Assembly (NCBI GenBank): GCA_016841675.1
Contig: JAENYQ010000001.1
Span: 25,215-89,214 of the forward strand
Length of the DNA stretch: 64,000 bases
Origin: Desulfotomaculum sp.
GTDB lineage: Bacteria > Bacillota > Desulfotomaculia > Desulfotomaculales > Desulfallaceae
Direction of reading: 5' to 3'
Position 1 is the stretch's first letter. Each line of letters begins with the position of its first letter. The notes below the pieces were generated by a model. That model was not told the origin of the DNA, did no database searches, and saw nothing but the letters and a program-made list of their open reading frames with translations. Below are positions 19,079 through 28,450 of this stretch, piece by piece. A program made the position numbers and the translations under genes.

Positions 19079-21018
19079 TGGATACTTTAAACCCCGCCCA
19101 GAGGGAGGCGGTTAACCATACAAGCGGACCTTGCTGCGTGCTGGCCGGTGCCGGCAGCGGTAAGACCCGCGTATTGACGCAACGCATAGGTCGGCTGTTT
19201 GACGAAGAGGACGTCCCGACCCGTAACATCCTGGCGGTGACATTCACCAAGAAGGCAGCCGGCGAGATGGCCGAACGGTTGGAACCAATCATTGGGGCAA
19301 GCGCACTGGAAGATCTGAACGTGGGCACGTTCCACAGCATCTGCTATAAGATCCTGCGGTACGATTGGAAAACCCAGAGGCAGGACCATTACGAACCTGC
19401 CGGCGATTGGTGGCAGAAGAAAACCGTCAGGGACATACTAGCTCCAAAGTCCAAACAGAACCCGGGCGGCATGAACTGGCAGTTTGATGTGGGTACAGCC
19501 CTGGCATTCATCGGCTGGCAAAAAAACAACCTGATTACACCCGCGGACAAGCTGGACCGGGTACCGGAAGAGCTGGAAGAAAATTATCGGGCGCTATACA
19601 AGGCTTATGAGGCCGCCAAAGAGCAGGAAAAGAAACTAGACTTTGACGATATGCTCCTTTGGTGCTGGCAGTTGCTGAAAAACAACGCCGGCCTCAGGGC
19701 CAAGTGGTCTAATCTATTCCGGTATATCCTGGTGGACGAGTTCCAAGACACCAACCACGCTCAACATGAGATTTTGAAGCTTTGGGCGCATCCGTTCAAT
19801 AACGTGTTTGTAGTCGGAGATGATTACCAGGCCATCTTTGGGTGGCGAGCTGCCCGAGTTGAATTCATAACTAAATTCGAGTCTCAGTGGCCCGGAGCGA
19901 AGGTGGTCCTGTTAGAGACCAATTACCGTTCCAGCTCTAACATCGTGAAATATAGCAATACTCTGATAAAGCATAACCGTAACCAGGTGGACAAGACTTG
20001 CCGGGCTCATCGGGAACCTATGGACGACCCCACCATGATGCATGCCGACGACGAGGACCAGGAAGCCGCCCAGGTGGTGGAGGAGATCCAGGCCTTGGTA
20101 CAGGGCGGGGAACGGAAGCACAAGGACTGCGCGGTACTTTACCGAGTCAACGCCCAAAGCAGGGCTATGGAAGATGCTCTCATCCACGCCAGTGTACCCT
20201 ATGTAATTCATGGCGCTACTGGGTTCTACCAGCGTAAAGAGGTCCGGGACATTATTGCTTACTTACGCATCCTGGAAGACCCTAACGATGCGGAGGCTAT
20301 CCGTCGGGTGCTAAACAGGCCCACCAGGTACCTGGGCAAGGTGTTCCTTAACCGGGCACAGGAGTTCGGATACCGGCACGGCTTTGCCCTTCTGGATGCC
20401 ATCAGGCTGTGTCCGGAAACAACTCAGTATCGGTACCGCGGCGTGCGTGACTTTTTGTACTGCATTGAGGCTCTTATGAGTGCAAAAGAGCATCTTAACC
20501 CCGCGCAGATGGTCGTTAAGGTGCGCGAAGTAACTCAGTATGACTCGTGGCTGGCCGAAGAAGAGGGTTCCGACGAGGGTGCCGACAACCCGCGAATTGA
20601 TAACCTGAACGCCCTGGCGGGTGCCGCCGGCAGGTTTGCCGCACTGCGCGATTTCCTGTTCTATGCTGAGCAGGCCGCAACCAGGTCCACCGACGCGGAG
20701 AACGGTGCCGACAAGGTGCAGCTAATGACCTTACACCGGGCCAAGGGGTTGGAGTTCCCTGTCGTGTTCATGGCCGGCATGAACCAGGGCCTGCTGCCGC
20801 ATCACCGGTCCGTACTGTATCGGGATGGGGTAGTGGTGCCCGAATCGGTGGAGGAGGAGCGCCGGCTATGTTATGTGGGCATGACCCGGGCGGAAGAACG
20901 ACTTTATATGAGTGCCACTGAGACGTACCAGGGCAAGCATGTGGAGCCAAGCATGTTCCTAGGCGAGATATGGCAGCGAGACACCGGTGTCCCCATGGCC
21001 GAGGCCTGCAATTTTTAG
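19078..21018 (+). CDS. UvrD/Rep/PcrA superfamily 1 DNA helicase
   Basis: LAGAGSGKTRVLTQRIG, VDEFQDTNHAQ, VGDDYQAIFGWRAA, LMTLHRAKGLEFPVVFM, ERRLCYVGMTRAEERLY. Confidence 0.93.
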   Translation: MDTLNPAQREAVNHTSGPCCVLAGAGSGKTRVLTQRIGRLFDEEDVPTRNILAVTFTKKAAGEMAERLEPIIGASALEDLNVGTFHSICYKILRYDWKTQRQDHYEPAGDWWQKKTVRDILAPKSKQNPGGMNWQFDVGTALAFIGWQKNNLITPADKLDRVPEELEENYRALYKAYEAAKEQEKKLDFDDMLLWCWQLLKNNAGLRAKWSNLFRYILVDEFQDTNHAQHEILKLWAHPFNNVFVVGDDYQAIFGWRAARVEFITKFESQWPGAKVVLLETNYRSSSNIVKYSNTLIKHNRNQVDKTCRAHREPMDDPTMMHADDEDQEAAQVVEEIQALVQGGERKHKDCAVLYRVNAQSRAMEDALIHASVPYVIHGATGFYQRKEVRDIIAYLRILEDPNDAEAIRRVLNRPTRYLGKVFLNRAQEFGYRHGFALLDAIRLCPETTQYRYRGVRDFLYCIEALMSAKEHLNPAQMVVKVREVTQYDSWLAEEEGSDEGADNPRIDNLNALAGAAGRFAALRDFLFYAEQAATRSTDAENGADKVQLMTLHRAKGLEFPVVFMAGMNQGLLPHHRSVLYRDGVVVPESVEEERRLCYVGMTRAEERLYMSATETYQGKHVEPSMFLGEIWQRDTGVPMAEACNF

Positions 21019-21030
21019 GGGGTATTCCAG

Positions 21031-21513
21031 ATGAAAGTGATTAGCCTTTTGCAACCCTGGGCCATACTGGTGGCCCTTGATTTAAAGGGAATAGAGACAC
21101 GTTCCAGGGCTTCGAACCATCGCGGCCCGCTGGCCATCCATGCAAGCAAAGGTTTTCCTGTGTGGGCTAGGGAGCTCTGCGCACTGGAACCTTTTAAGAC
21201 GGCACTATTTGGCGAGAATGGCCGGTTTATTTCTTACCATGACTTGCCTTTGGGTGCAGTTCTTGCCACATGTCAGATGATGGAATGCTGCCTAATTAAA
21301 GAGGATGGGCTTTACAAGCTTTTCCCGGGCCAACCGCACCGAAAGCCTGAATATTACGGGCCTCTGCCCGGGGAGCCTGAGCGCAGTTTTGGAGACTATA
21401 CACCGGGGCGGTATGCCTATATTTGGGATGAACCGAAGCTGCTTCCGAAACCGGTACCTGCAAAAGGTATGTTAGGCCTGTGGGAATGGACGCCGCCTGA
21501 GGGGGTGCTGTAA
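21031..21513 (+). CDS. ASCH-domain protein
   Basis: MKVISLLQPWAILVALDLKGIETRSRASNHRGPLAIHASK. Confidence 0.75.
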   Translation: MKVISLLQPWAILVALDLKGIETRSRASNHRGPLAIHASKGFPVWARELCALEPFKTALFGENGRFISYHDLPLGAVLATCQMMECCLIKEDGLYKLFPGQPHRKPEYYGPLPGEPERSFGDYTPGRYAYIWDEPKLLPKPVPAKGMLGLWEWTPPEGVL

Positions 21514-21914
21514 TGCGTGACCTGAGCAAGGACATGGAAATATGCAAAGCGGCAACGCCGGGACCTATGGTAGTGGTAGCGGAGGTTAGACCAAGTGGCC
21601 CCATGGCTGTGCCCAGCGTGCAATTTTATGCTGTGGAGAGCAAGTCGGTTATAGAGCGGTATGGCAGCTTGGCCGGGAAGAACAAAATAGTGGTCGACTT
21701 AATCACCGACCACGCTGATGCTATATTCTTTGCCGAAGCCCACGAAGGCTGGCCAGAAACAATACGCCGGTGCCTTGCGGCAGATGCCGAGGTACAACGC
21801 CTTCGGGGTATCATTGAGCACTCCTGGCAGGATTTAACCCTTGCCGGTACTGATTCAGCTTATTTAGAAGAAGCCCGGGAGCGCCTTGGCGCAGAGGTTA
21901 GGGGTGGGACCTGA
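21513..21914 (+). CDS. Hypothetical phage protein
   Basis: Operonic ORF, ATGA-type overlap. Confidence 0.5.
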   Translation: MRDLSKDMEICKAATPGPMVVVAEVRPSGPMAVPSVQFYAVESKSVIERYGSLAGKNKIVVDLITDHADAIFFAEAHEGWPETIRRCLAADAEVQRLRGIIEHSWQDLTLAGTDSAYLEEARERLGAEVRGGT

Positions 21915-22063
21915 TGCAGAAACGTATATGCCCAGGATGTGGCACCACTAGGCACAGTGCCGATGGTAGCAAGCCTTGGGTATGTGACCAATGCGGTAGC
22001 ACAATACCAGTACCGGAGGTGGGGGCCAGTGAAAGCGATATGGCAGCTGCGTCTGAAGATTGA
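21914..22063 (+). CDS. Small zinc-ribbon protein (49 aa)
   Basis: MQKRICPGCGTTRHSADGSKPWVCDQCGSTIPVPEVGASESDMAAASED. Confidence 0.5.
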   Translation: MQKRICPGCGTTRHSADGSKPWVCDQCGSTIPVPEVGASESDMAAASED

Positions 22064-22187
22064 GCGGGCCAGGCGGCGGATGTACCAGGCCCAAGGCGAG
22101 GAACTGCTGAAGCGGTCCCAGGAACTGGACAAGCTGATCGTGCAGTACATGAAGGCGGTGGCCAATGATGTTTCACAGGCAGTTTAA
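22029..22187 (+). CDS. Spo0E-family aspartyl-phosphate phosphatase-like protein (52 aa)
   Basis: VKAIWQLRLKIERARRRMYQAQGEELLKRSQELDKLIVQYMKAVANDVSQAV, Spo0E signature SQELD; SD GGAGGTGGGGG before GTG. Confidence 0.72.
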   Translation: MKAIWQLRLKIERARRRMYQAQGEELLKRSQELDKLIVQYMKAVANDVSQAV

Positions 22188-22269
22188 ACCAGTCAGGCTC
22201 AATGAAAAGGTGCCCTGGTGGGTGTACGTGGCATTATTGTTTATCGGGTTGGCAGGAGGGCGATTATGA
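22165..22269 (+). CDS. 34-aa membrane miniprotein
   Basis: MMFHRQFKPVRLNEKVPWWVYVALLFIGLAGGRL; overlaps neighbouring genes. Confidence 0.35.
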   Translation: MMFHRQFKPVRLNEKVPWWVYVALLFIGLAGGRL

Positions 22270-22466
22270 GATATCAGCAGGTAATGGGGGTACGGCGGGG
22301 TATCCGCCGGCCCTCCTTGGCCAGGCGCGCTGCCCGGGCGGTGGATGTGGCCATCACCCGGGTGCAGGAGTGGATGGAAGGTGAGGACAAACCCGGAGCC
22401 CTAGTGACCGGGTATGGTGTGTGTGGGATTGTAGTGTTGTATTTGATTATTCAGATACTGAGGTGA
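22266..22466 (+). CDS. Small protein with C-terminal TM segment
   Basis: MRYQQVMGVRRGIRRPSLARRAARAVDVAITRVQEWMEGEDKPGALVTGYGVCGIVVLYLIIQILR. Confidence 0.45.
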   Translation: MRYQQVMGVRRGIRRPSLARRAARAVDVAITRVQEWMEGEDKPGALVTGYGVCGIVVLYLIIQILR

Positions 22467-22471
22467 ATTAA

Positions 22472-22735
22472 GTGAGAAATACTTTAGGTGACTTAAATAA
22501 TCATTTATTCGCCCAGTTGGAGCGCCTGAGCGAAGAGGGCCTTAAGGGCGAAGAACTGAAGGAAGAAATGTCGAGAGCCAAAGCAGTTACGGGCCTGGCA
22601 TCGCAAATTATAGCCAATGGCACACTGGTGCTGAAGGCGAAAACGCTTCAGCTTGAGTATGGCGCCGACGACGATGATAGTGATACAGGGAAGAAAATAC
22701 CTAAAATTCTCAAGGCTCAATTTTTGAAGGAGTAG
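22472..22735 (+). CDS. Hypothetical phage protein
   Basis: Operonic ORF, helical, acidic tract DDDDSD. Confidence 0.5.
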   Translation: MRNTLGDLNNHLFAQLERLSEEGLKGEELKEEMSRAKAVTGLASQIIANGTLVLKAKTLQLEYGADDDDSDTGKKIPKILKAQFLKE

Positions 22736-22742
22736 TACGGAT

Positions 22743-23381
22743 ATGGGTTTTGAAGTGTATCATCCTCGGACGCAACGTCAGCCGCAACATCAGAAGCAGC
22801 ATAAGTATACTCCGGACCAAGCCGCTTTTCTTGTCGAAAATGCCAATGGTCGGGGTACGCAGGAGCTTACAAACCTGTTTAACGCTCATTTTGGGTTAAG
22901 CTTAGCTGCTGGGAAAATAAAGGCTTATAAGAATAACCACAAATTAAGTAGCGGTTTGAACGGCAGATTTCAATCAGGGCACGTGCCTTTCAATAAAGGC
23001 AGAAAGGGCATCGACGGTTGGGAGCCTACTCAGTTTAAAAAAGGCCACAAGCCACATAATTATAAACCTGTTGGTACTGAAAGAGTAAACGGTGATGATT
23101 ATGTGGACATAAAGATCGCGGACCCTAACAAATGGAAAGGTAAGCACATCTTAGTTTGGGAAGAGCATAACGGTCCCGTGCCCAAAGGACATGTAATTAT
23201 TTTTGGAGACGGAAATCGGCGCAACTTTGAACCGGATAACCTCATCCTCGTTTCCCGGAAGCAGTTGGTAATAATGAACAAAAAAAATCTAATTAAAAAT
23301 GATGCCGAGTTGACAAAAACAGGAATTATTATAGCAGATATTTATCAAAAAATAGGTAAACGGAAAAAGACTAAGGCTTAA
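22743..23381 (+). CDS. HNH endonuclease
   Basis: KHILVWEEHNGPVPKGHVIIFGDGNRRNFEPDNLILVSRKQL. Confidence 0.85.
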   Translation: MGFEVYHPRTQRQPQHQKQHKYTPDQAAFLVENANGRGTQELTNLFNAHFGLSLAAGKIKAYKNNHKLSSGLNGRFQSGHVPFNKGRKGIDGWEPTQFKKGHKPHNYKPVGTERVNGDDYVDIKIADPNKWKGKHILVWEEHNGPVPKGHVIIFGDGNRRNFEPDNLILVSRKQLVIMNKKNLIKNDAELTKTGIIIADIYQKIGKRKKTKA

Positions 23382-23436
23382 TGCATATTCCAACTAGTAG
23401 CTAAATTATATACAGCTTTACGCTGCAGAAAGTGAG

Positions 23437-23694
23437 GTGGTTCTTGTGAATGTAATCGAAGGCAAACACCTGGGGCCATGGAGTTTATATCCCCCACCGG
23501 CGGGGACTTGTCCGGAATGCGCAGTTGCCCATGGGCCTGAACTGCCGCATAACCAGCAAAGCTTGTTCTATCAGTATAAGTTCTATAACGATAATGGCCG
23601 CTGGCCAACCTGGGAAGAAGCTATGGCCCATTGTTCGGAAGATATGAAACAGTTCTGGCGCACTGAACTGCGGAAGCGCGGAGTCGATATATAA
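23437..23694 (+). CDS. Hypothetical phage protein
   Basis: CPECAVAHGPELPHNQQSLFYQYKFYNDNGRWPTWEEAMAHC. Confidence 0.5.
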   Translation: MVLVNVIEGKHLGPWSLYPPPAGTCPECAVAHGPELPHNQQSLFYQYKFYNDNGRWPTWEEAMAHCSEDMKQFWRTELRKRGVDI

Positions 23695-23698
23695 AATA

Positions 23699-24224
23699 GT
23701 CACGCCTTTGTCACGCATAATTCACGCTCAGGGGGTTAGGGAATGTCACGCCGAAAGCCATGGTTTAGGTTGTACTCGGAAATAAAACAGGACCGAAAAC
23801 TGCGCCGATGCACCGGTGAAGAACGATGGTGCTGGATAGTAATTATGTGCATTGCGTCCGAGTCGCCGGAGCGGGGATACCTCTATATAACCGATGGTGT
23901 ACCATGCAATTTTGAGGACATTGCCGACGAGGCGGCATTGCCGGTTGAGGTCGTGGAAGCCGCTATTTTCAAGTTCTCAGGCATGAATATGATGCACCAG
24001 GAAGACGGCGTTTGGGTAGTTTCAAAATTCCTTGACCGCCAATATGACAAACCCTCTGACCGCCCTGAAAACACCAGTAAAAGGAAACAAAAGTCACGCG
24101 ATAGTCACGCCGATGTCACGACCCATATAACAGACAAACAGACTAACAGAATACAGAGTACAGATAAAGATAGTAGTTGTCTTACGACAACTACAGCGCA
24201 ATGCGCTGCCGTAGTTGTGGATAA
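23699..24224 (+). other. Candidate phage replication origin: GTCACGC iterons, hairpin and DnaA box
   Basis: Iterons at 23699, 23710, 23721 (T-start variant), 23745, 24093, 24104, 24115; hairpin GTAGTTGTC-TTAC-GACAACTAC 24173-24194; TGTGGATAA 24216-24224. Confidence 0.6.
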
Positions 24225-24546
24225 CCCTGTTGATGAAAAGGGAAAACCAACCAACCAGGAACTGATAGCCGAGCTAACCAATGGATACCGCTCTGTGATT
24301 AACGAATCAAAGCATGCCGATGGTGATTATGCCTTTGTCGGTGCCTTGTATAACCAGCATGGATATGACCAGGTTTTGACGGCTATTAACAAATTAGAGT
24401 TGGCTGCGGCTACCCAAGACTTGAAAAAGCCGTTGCTATACCTCCAGGGTATTTTGGATAAACAGGGAACAAAGCGGGACCCACCAGCACGTAGTAGGTC
24501 CAGTCCGGAAAAAAAGAAACTGGTGCAGTCCCTGTATATGAGCTGA
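23743..24546 (+). CDS. Phage replisome organizer / replication initiation protein
   Basis: SRRKPWFRLYSEIKQDRKLRRCTGEERWCWIVIMCIASESPERGYL, typical phage replisome organizer N-terminus; contains ori-like repeats. Confidence 0.7.
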   Translation: MSRRKPWFRLYSEIKQDRKLRRCTGEERWCWIVIMCIASESPERGYLYITDGVPCNFEDIADEAALPVEVVEAAIFKFSGMNMMHQEDGVWVVSKFLDRQYDKPSDRPENTSKRKQKSRDSHADVTTHITDKQTNRIQSTDKDSSCLTTTTAQCAAVVVDNPVDEKGKPTNQELIAELTNGYRSVINESKHADGDYAFVGALYNQHGYDQVLTAINKLELAAATQDLKKPLLYLQGILDKQGTKRDPPARSRSSPEKKKLVQSLYMS

Positions 24547-24734
24547 GGGCAACAACCTCATGAACTGGAGGTGATGACAATTGGACAGAGACTATTTAAT
24601 CCCCCAAACCTGCCGAGAATGCCTAAGCTGTTGGCGGCACTACAAAGGCTCATGTAGCGGGCTACTGGTATTTACGCGCGAAGGCTGCATGTCGGCAATG
24701 TTGAGTCCTGCGGGGCTATGGAAAAGGGGTGTGA

Positions 24735-25085
24735 TTGATGCTGGATAAAAAAGCGATAGCGGAACAAGTCCAGCAACGACTTGAGGAAGAAACGAACTGC
24801 TTTATCGGTATCAGCGACATGATTAATTTTTTAGATATTGTAAAGTATTTTGATTTACTGGCTGAGCGTGACGTGTTACGCACCGAGCTTTTATCTTGGC
24901 AGGAACTCTGCGAAGCATATCTGGCGGACAAGAAGAAGCAAGACGCCGAGCGGGAAGTATTGCGGAAAGTGGTAGAAGCGGCGCGGGAGTACAAGGATGA
25001 GATAGGGCCTGATTTTGAAAGCGTAAAGCGATATACGCTTTGTCGGGCACTGGCTGAACTGGACACCCTAAAAGGTGACACCTGA
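24735..25085 (+). CDS. Hypothetical phage protein
   Basis: Operonic ORF. Confidence 0.5.
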   Translation: MMLDKKAIAEQVQQRLEEETNCFIGISDMINFLDIVKYFDLLAERDVLRTELLSWQELCEAYLADKKKQDAEREVLRKVVEAAREYKDEIGPDFESVKRYTLCRALAELDTLKGDT

Positions 25086-25333
25086 TGCCCGCCCTGCGCA
25101 ATGCTAAAAGCAGCGGCGGCGCATCCAGAGACTTTTACAGCACCGTTACCAGGAGCCGGGCCACACCAAAAACAGATGTCCAATGCCCGACCTGTCATCA
25201 GACGCACACCGTCGGTAAAATCAGCGGTGGGTACTATTGTCGGGAGTGTTGCATGGAGTTTAACACGTTCACCGGTAGGATGCAGCGAACTATGCCCAGT
25301 GGTGAAGTGTACCCGGTAAACATGACCCGATGA
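25085..25333 (+). CDS. Zinc-ribbon phage protein
   Basis: VQCPTCHQTHTVGKISGGYYCRECCMEF. Confidence 0.5.
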   Translation: MPALRNAKSSGGASRDFYSTVTRSRATPKTDVQCPTCHQTHTVGKISGGYYCRECCMEFNTFTGRMQRTMPSGEVYPVNMTR

Positions 25334-25340
25334 AAAAGGG

Positions 25341-25979
25341 GTGTACACGTTGGCCTTACCCATAAAAAAGTTTATCACTGCACCTGGTACCCACGACCTG
25401 TCCTGCCCCCGCTGCGGCAGTGCGGACAATGTCAAGGTGGCCGGCGTGTACGAATACCCTAGGAGCCCGCATAATTGGTTCTGTCGCTGTTTTACGTGTA
25501 ATGTGTCGTTTAACCCAAGGCGTAAAACCGGAGGTGGTGATATGGCTTACGGCGATAAAATACAGGCTGCCCGGGAGGCCCTGCCCCGGGAAGAGTTCCT
25601 AGAGCTAATCAACAGGGGCCTGACCAACAAGGACGTGGCGGGAGTCAAGGGGATTGATTTACCCAACGTGAGAAAACTCAAACAAGAATACGGCTTGATT
25701 GGCATTACCCCAAACCGGGGAGGAAGACCACGGAAGGAGCTAGATGATATGGAAAATGATAAGCTAAACAACCAGGAGACTTGCCAGCGAATGACAATCA
25801 ATCAGGCGTTAAAATTTCAAGAAAAGTTACAAAAGGAGCAGACCTGCACCAGTAACCTTCTATGCGGTGAGGAGCTTGCACCTGTGGTTGAAGAGTTGTT
25901 AAAGAAGCACCTGGACGAGGTTGTGGGCACCTTGGAGCAGATCAAGCAGGTGTTTGAAAGCACCGAAATCGCCATATAA
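25341..25979 (+). CDS. Zinc-ribbon plus HTH-like phage protein
   Basis: LSCPRCGSADNV...WFCRCFTCNVSF; LINRGLTNKDVAGVKGIDLPNVRKLKQEYG. Confidence 0.5.
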   Translation: MYTLALPIKKFITAPGTHDLSCPRCGSADNVKVAGVYEYPRSPHNWFCRCFTCNVSFNPRRKTGGGDMAYGDKIQAAREALPREEFLELINRGLTNKDVAGVKGIDLPNVRKLKQEYGLIGITPNRGGRPRKELDDMENDKLNNQETCQRMTINQALKFQEKLQKEQTCTSNLLCGEELAPVVEELLKKHLDEVVGTLEQIKQVFESTEIAI

Positions 25980-25991
25980 GGAGTGATTCAC

Positions 25992-28085
25992 ATGGCCAAC
26001 ATGATGAACATACCCATAGACATGATCTACCCGAACCCGCGGAACCCTCGGAAGCACTTCGACCCGGAAGCTATGGCCGAGCTGGTTATCAGCATCCACC
26101 AGGTCGGGATCCTGCAGCCGGTGGTTGTGGTCCTGGATATGCCGGAAGAGGATGGTGTTCCCAGGCGGTACCGAATGGTGGCCGGTGAGCGCCGGTACCG
26201 GGCAGCTCTGGACACTGGCCTGACGGAACTGCCGGCAGTAGTCCGGGAACTGACCCCGGAGCAGGAACTGGAAGTCATGATCATCGAGAACCTGCAGCGC
26301 CGGGATGTGAACGCCATCGAGGAGGCCTATGGGATGAAGGCCCTGCTGGATGAGGGCGGGTATACCCAGGAGGCCCTAGCCGATAAGTTGGGGTGCAGCC
26401 AGGGGCATATTGCTAACCGATTGCGGTTGCTTGATCTACCGGATAGCATTCAAGAGAATATTTCACGTGGAATAATCGGCGCCGGCCATGCCAAGGAACT
26501 GCTTGCCGCCAAGAAGATGGGGCCGGAAATCATGGAGCAGGTGGCCAAACAGGCAGCTGATAATGGGATGTCGGTGAAAGAAGTGGCCAAGTCCGTGGCC
26601 ACTCGAATGTGGAACAAGTCACACTCACTATCTGGTGACGGATGGGGCTCGCCCAAGTTTGACACATCGGAGTGCCAGGCATGTAAAAAGAAAGCCACGG
26701 TCAAGGAACCGTATAGCGAAAGAGAAGAGTTGCGTTGCCTAGATACAGAATGCTGGACCGGCAAACAGAGTCAGGCAGAACGGGATGCCTTGGAGGATAC
26801 AGAAGGGCCGCTGCGTGAAAAGTACCCGGATGCAATTATAATTAACGATTTGGATTACGGCACCTTCAAGTATATCAACTGGCCCCAGGGTCTTTCCGAA
26901 TCCTGCCAGGAGAAAAACTGCGAACACCTCCGGCATGGCCGACACCGTAACCGTGAAGACATCCAGGGTGTATGCTTGAACGTCAAGGAATTCGAGAATT
27001 GCCACAAAGAATTTATCCAGGTCTTGGAAGAGGGTAAGGAGCTCAAAGATAAGCAGGGGCGGGAGGAACTCACGCAACTGGTCGCTGGCAAAACTGGAGC
27101 GGTTGACGGCCATGGCAGTGACCTGGTGATGATTACCCGGGGAAAGCTTATTTACATTGCTAGCGTCATCCTCGAATGCTGTGAGGGTTACAGTTACGGC
27201 GTCGAAGGTGTCATTGAATACCTCGAGGGAATCGTTGGCCGCAAACTGGAAGAATTTGAGGAAGGAGACTTGCTGGGCGACGAATGGCCGCAGTTGCACA
27301 AGCTCCTGGATGAGCTTACTACCGAGCAGCTGATCCAGATTGTGTTAGAGTGGCCGGCCATGGCCCTGGGGATGGATAGGCCGGCAGTGGAGTGGTTCTT
27401 CAAGGGAGAGCTGGAGCCGAAAATTGAAGAGGTGCCGCTAACAGAGTTTGCCGCGTTTGCCGCCGGCATCTGTCGCGTTTGCGGCTGCACCGATGACAAT
27501 GCATGCGAGGGCGGCTGTTACTGGGTGGAGCCGGACCTATGCAGTAGCTGTGCGGAGGCGGTCGTCCAGGCTCCTAAGTCTGATCCGGTTCATGCGCTTA
27601 TGGGACGTGTTATTAAGACCCATTACAATACCGGTGGGGTGGTTACTGGTGTGAGTGGGCCTAAGGATAACGGATTTTACACCGTAAATTACAGAGATCC
27701 CAGTGATAAGGGCAAACGGCTTTGCACAATCAACAGCATTACCGTCAGTGAAGGCATGGTTTTGTGTGAAGATGTTCCTTTAATCATCCTTGATAACGAA
27801 AAGTTGGAACAGCGAGAACCTGAAGAACTAGCTCCCCGCTCCTACCTGGACGAAAAAGGCCAAGAAATATTCGTTTCCGCCGGTCTGGGTGATGAATATG
27901 GCAGCTTTCGACGCTCACCGTCTGGAGGCCTGCACCGGGTGAAGTCACCATATATGCCTATGGTCAACTCTAAGGAGGAGGCCCAGGCCAACCTGGACTA
28001 CTGGGCAACTGATAAAGGGCTGCAGTTGGTGGGAGGTGACAACCATTGCGAGCAAAACCGGGAGGGGATACCGTGTACAAGCTAA
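25992..28085 (+). CDS. ParB/Spo0J-domain phage protein with Cys-rich C-terminal region
   Basis: NPRNPRKHFDPEAMAELVISIHQVGILQPVVV, MVAGERRYRAALDTGLTELPAVV, MIIENLQRRDVNAIEEA; CRVCGCTDDNACEGGCYWVEPDLCSSC. Confidence 0.85.
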   Translation: MANMMNIPIDMIYPNPRNPRKHFDPEAMAELVISIHQVGILQPVVVVLDMPEEDGVPRRYRMVAGERRYRAALDTGLTELPAVVRELTPEQELEVMIIENLQRRDVNAIEEAYGMKALLDEGGYTQEALADKLGCSQGHIANRLRLLDLPDSIQENISRGIIGAGHAKELLAAKKMGPEIMEQVAKQAADNGMSVKEVAKSVATRMWNKSHSLSGDGWGSPKFDTSECQACKKKATVKEPYSEREELRCLDTECWTGKQSQAERDALEDTEGPLREKYPDAIIINDLDYGTFKYINWPQGLSESCQEKNCEHLRHGRHRNREDIQGVCLNVKEFENCHKEFIQVLEEGKELKDKQGREELTQLVAGKTGAVDGHGSDLVMITRGKLIYIASVILECCEGYSYGVEGVIEYLEGIVGRKLEEFEEGDLLGDEWPQLHKLLDELTTEQLIQIVLEWPAMALGMDRPAVEWFFKGELEPKIEEVPLTEFAAFAAGICRVCGCTDDNACEGGCYWVEPDLCSSCAEAVVQAPKSDPVHALMGRVIKTHYNTGGVVTGVSGPKDNGFYTVNYRDPSDKGKRLCTINSITVSEGMVLCEDVPLIILDNEKLEQREPEELAPRSYLDEKGQEIFVSAGLGDEYGSFRRSPSGGLHRVKSPYMPMVNSKEEAQANLDYWATDKGLQLVGGDNHCEQNREGIPCTS

Positions 28086-28444
28086 TATTCCCGGGCCGCC
28101 CGGTACCGGCTGCCAGGATGACCAAGCGGGGGAAGTATGTTAGCCGAAGGGCACAGGTGTACCTGGCATACAAAACGGAGATAGGTTATCGGGCCAGGGC
28201 CGTTATAAAAGAGCCCATCGAGGGACCGGTGGCCGTGGAGATAGATGTTTACATCTGCCAGCGGTCCGGGGACTGGGACAATTACGCTAAGTCAATCTGT
28301 GACGGGTTAAACGGTATAGCTTACATTGACGACCGGCAAATCAAAGATGGCCATGTGTTAGTGTACGAGGTGCCCACCGCGGCGGACCAGCGGGCGGAGG
28401 TCAGGATCCAGGCTCTGGCCCTGCCGGTGGAGAAGGGGGCGTGA
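28073..28444 (+). CDS. RusA-family Holliday junction resolvase
   Basis: IFPGRPVPAARMTKRGKYV...GDWDNYAKSICDGLNGIAYIDDRQIKDGHV. Confidence 0.88.
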   Translation: MYKLIFPGRPVPAARMTKRGKYVSRRAQVYLAYKTEIGYRARAVIKEPIEGPVAVEIDVYICQRSGDWDNYAKSICDGLNGIAYIDDRQIKDGHVLVYEVPTAADQRAEVRIQALALPVEKGA

Positions 28445-28450
28445 TTCCGA

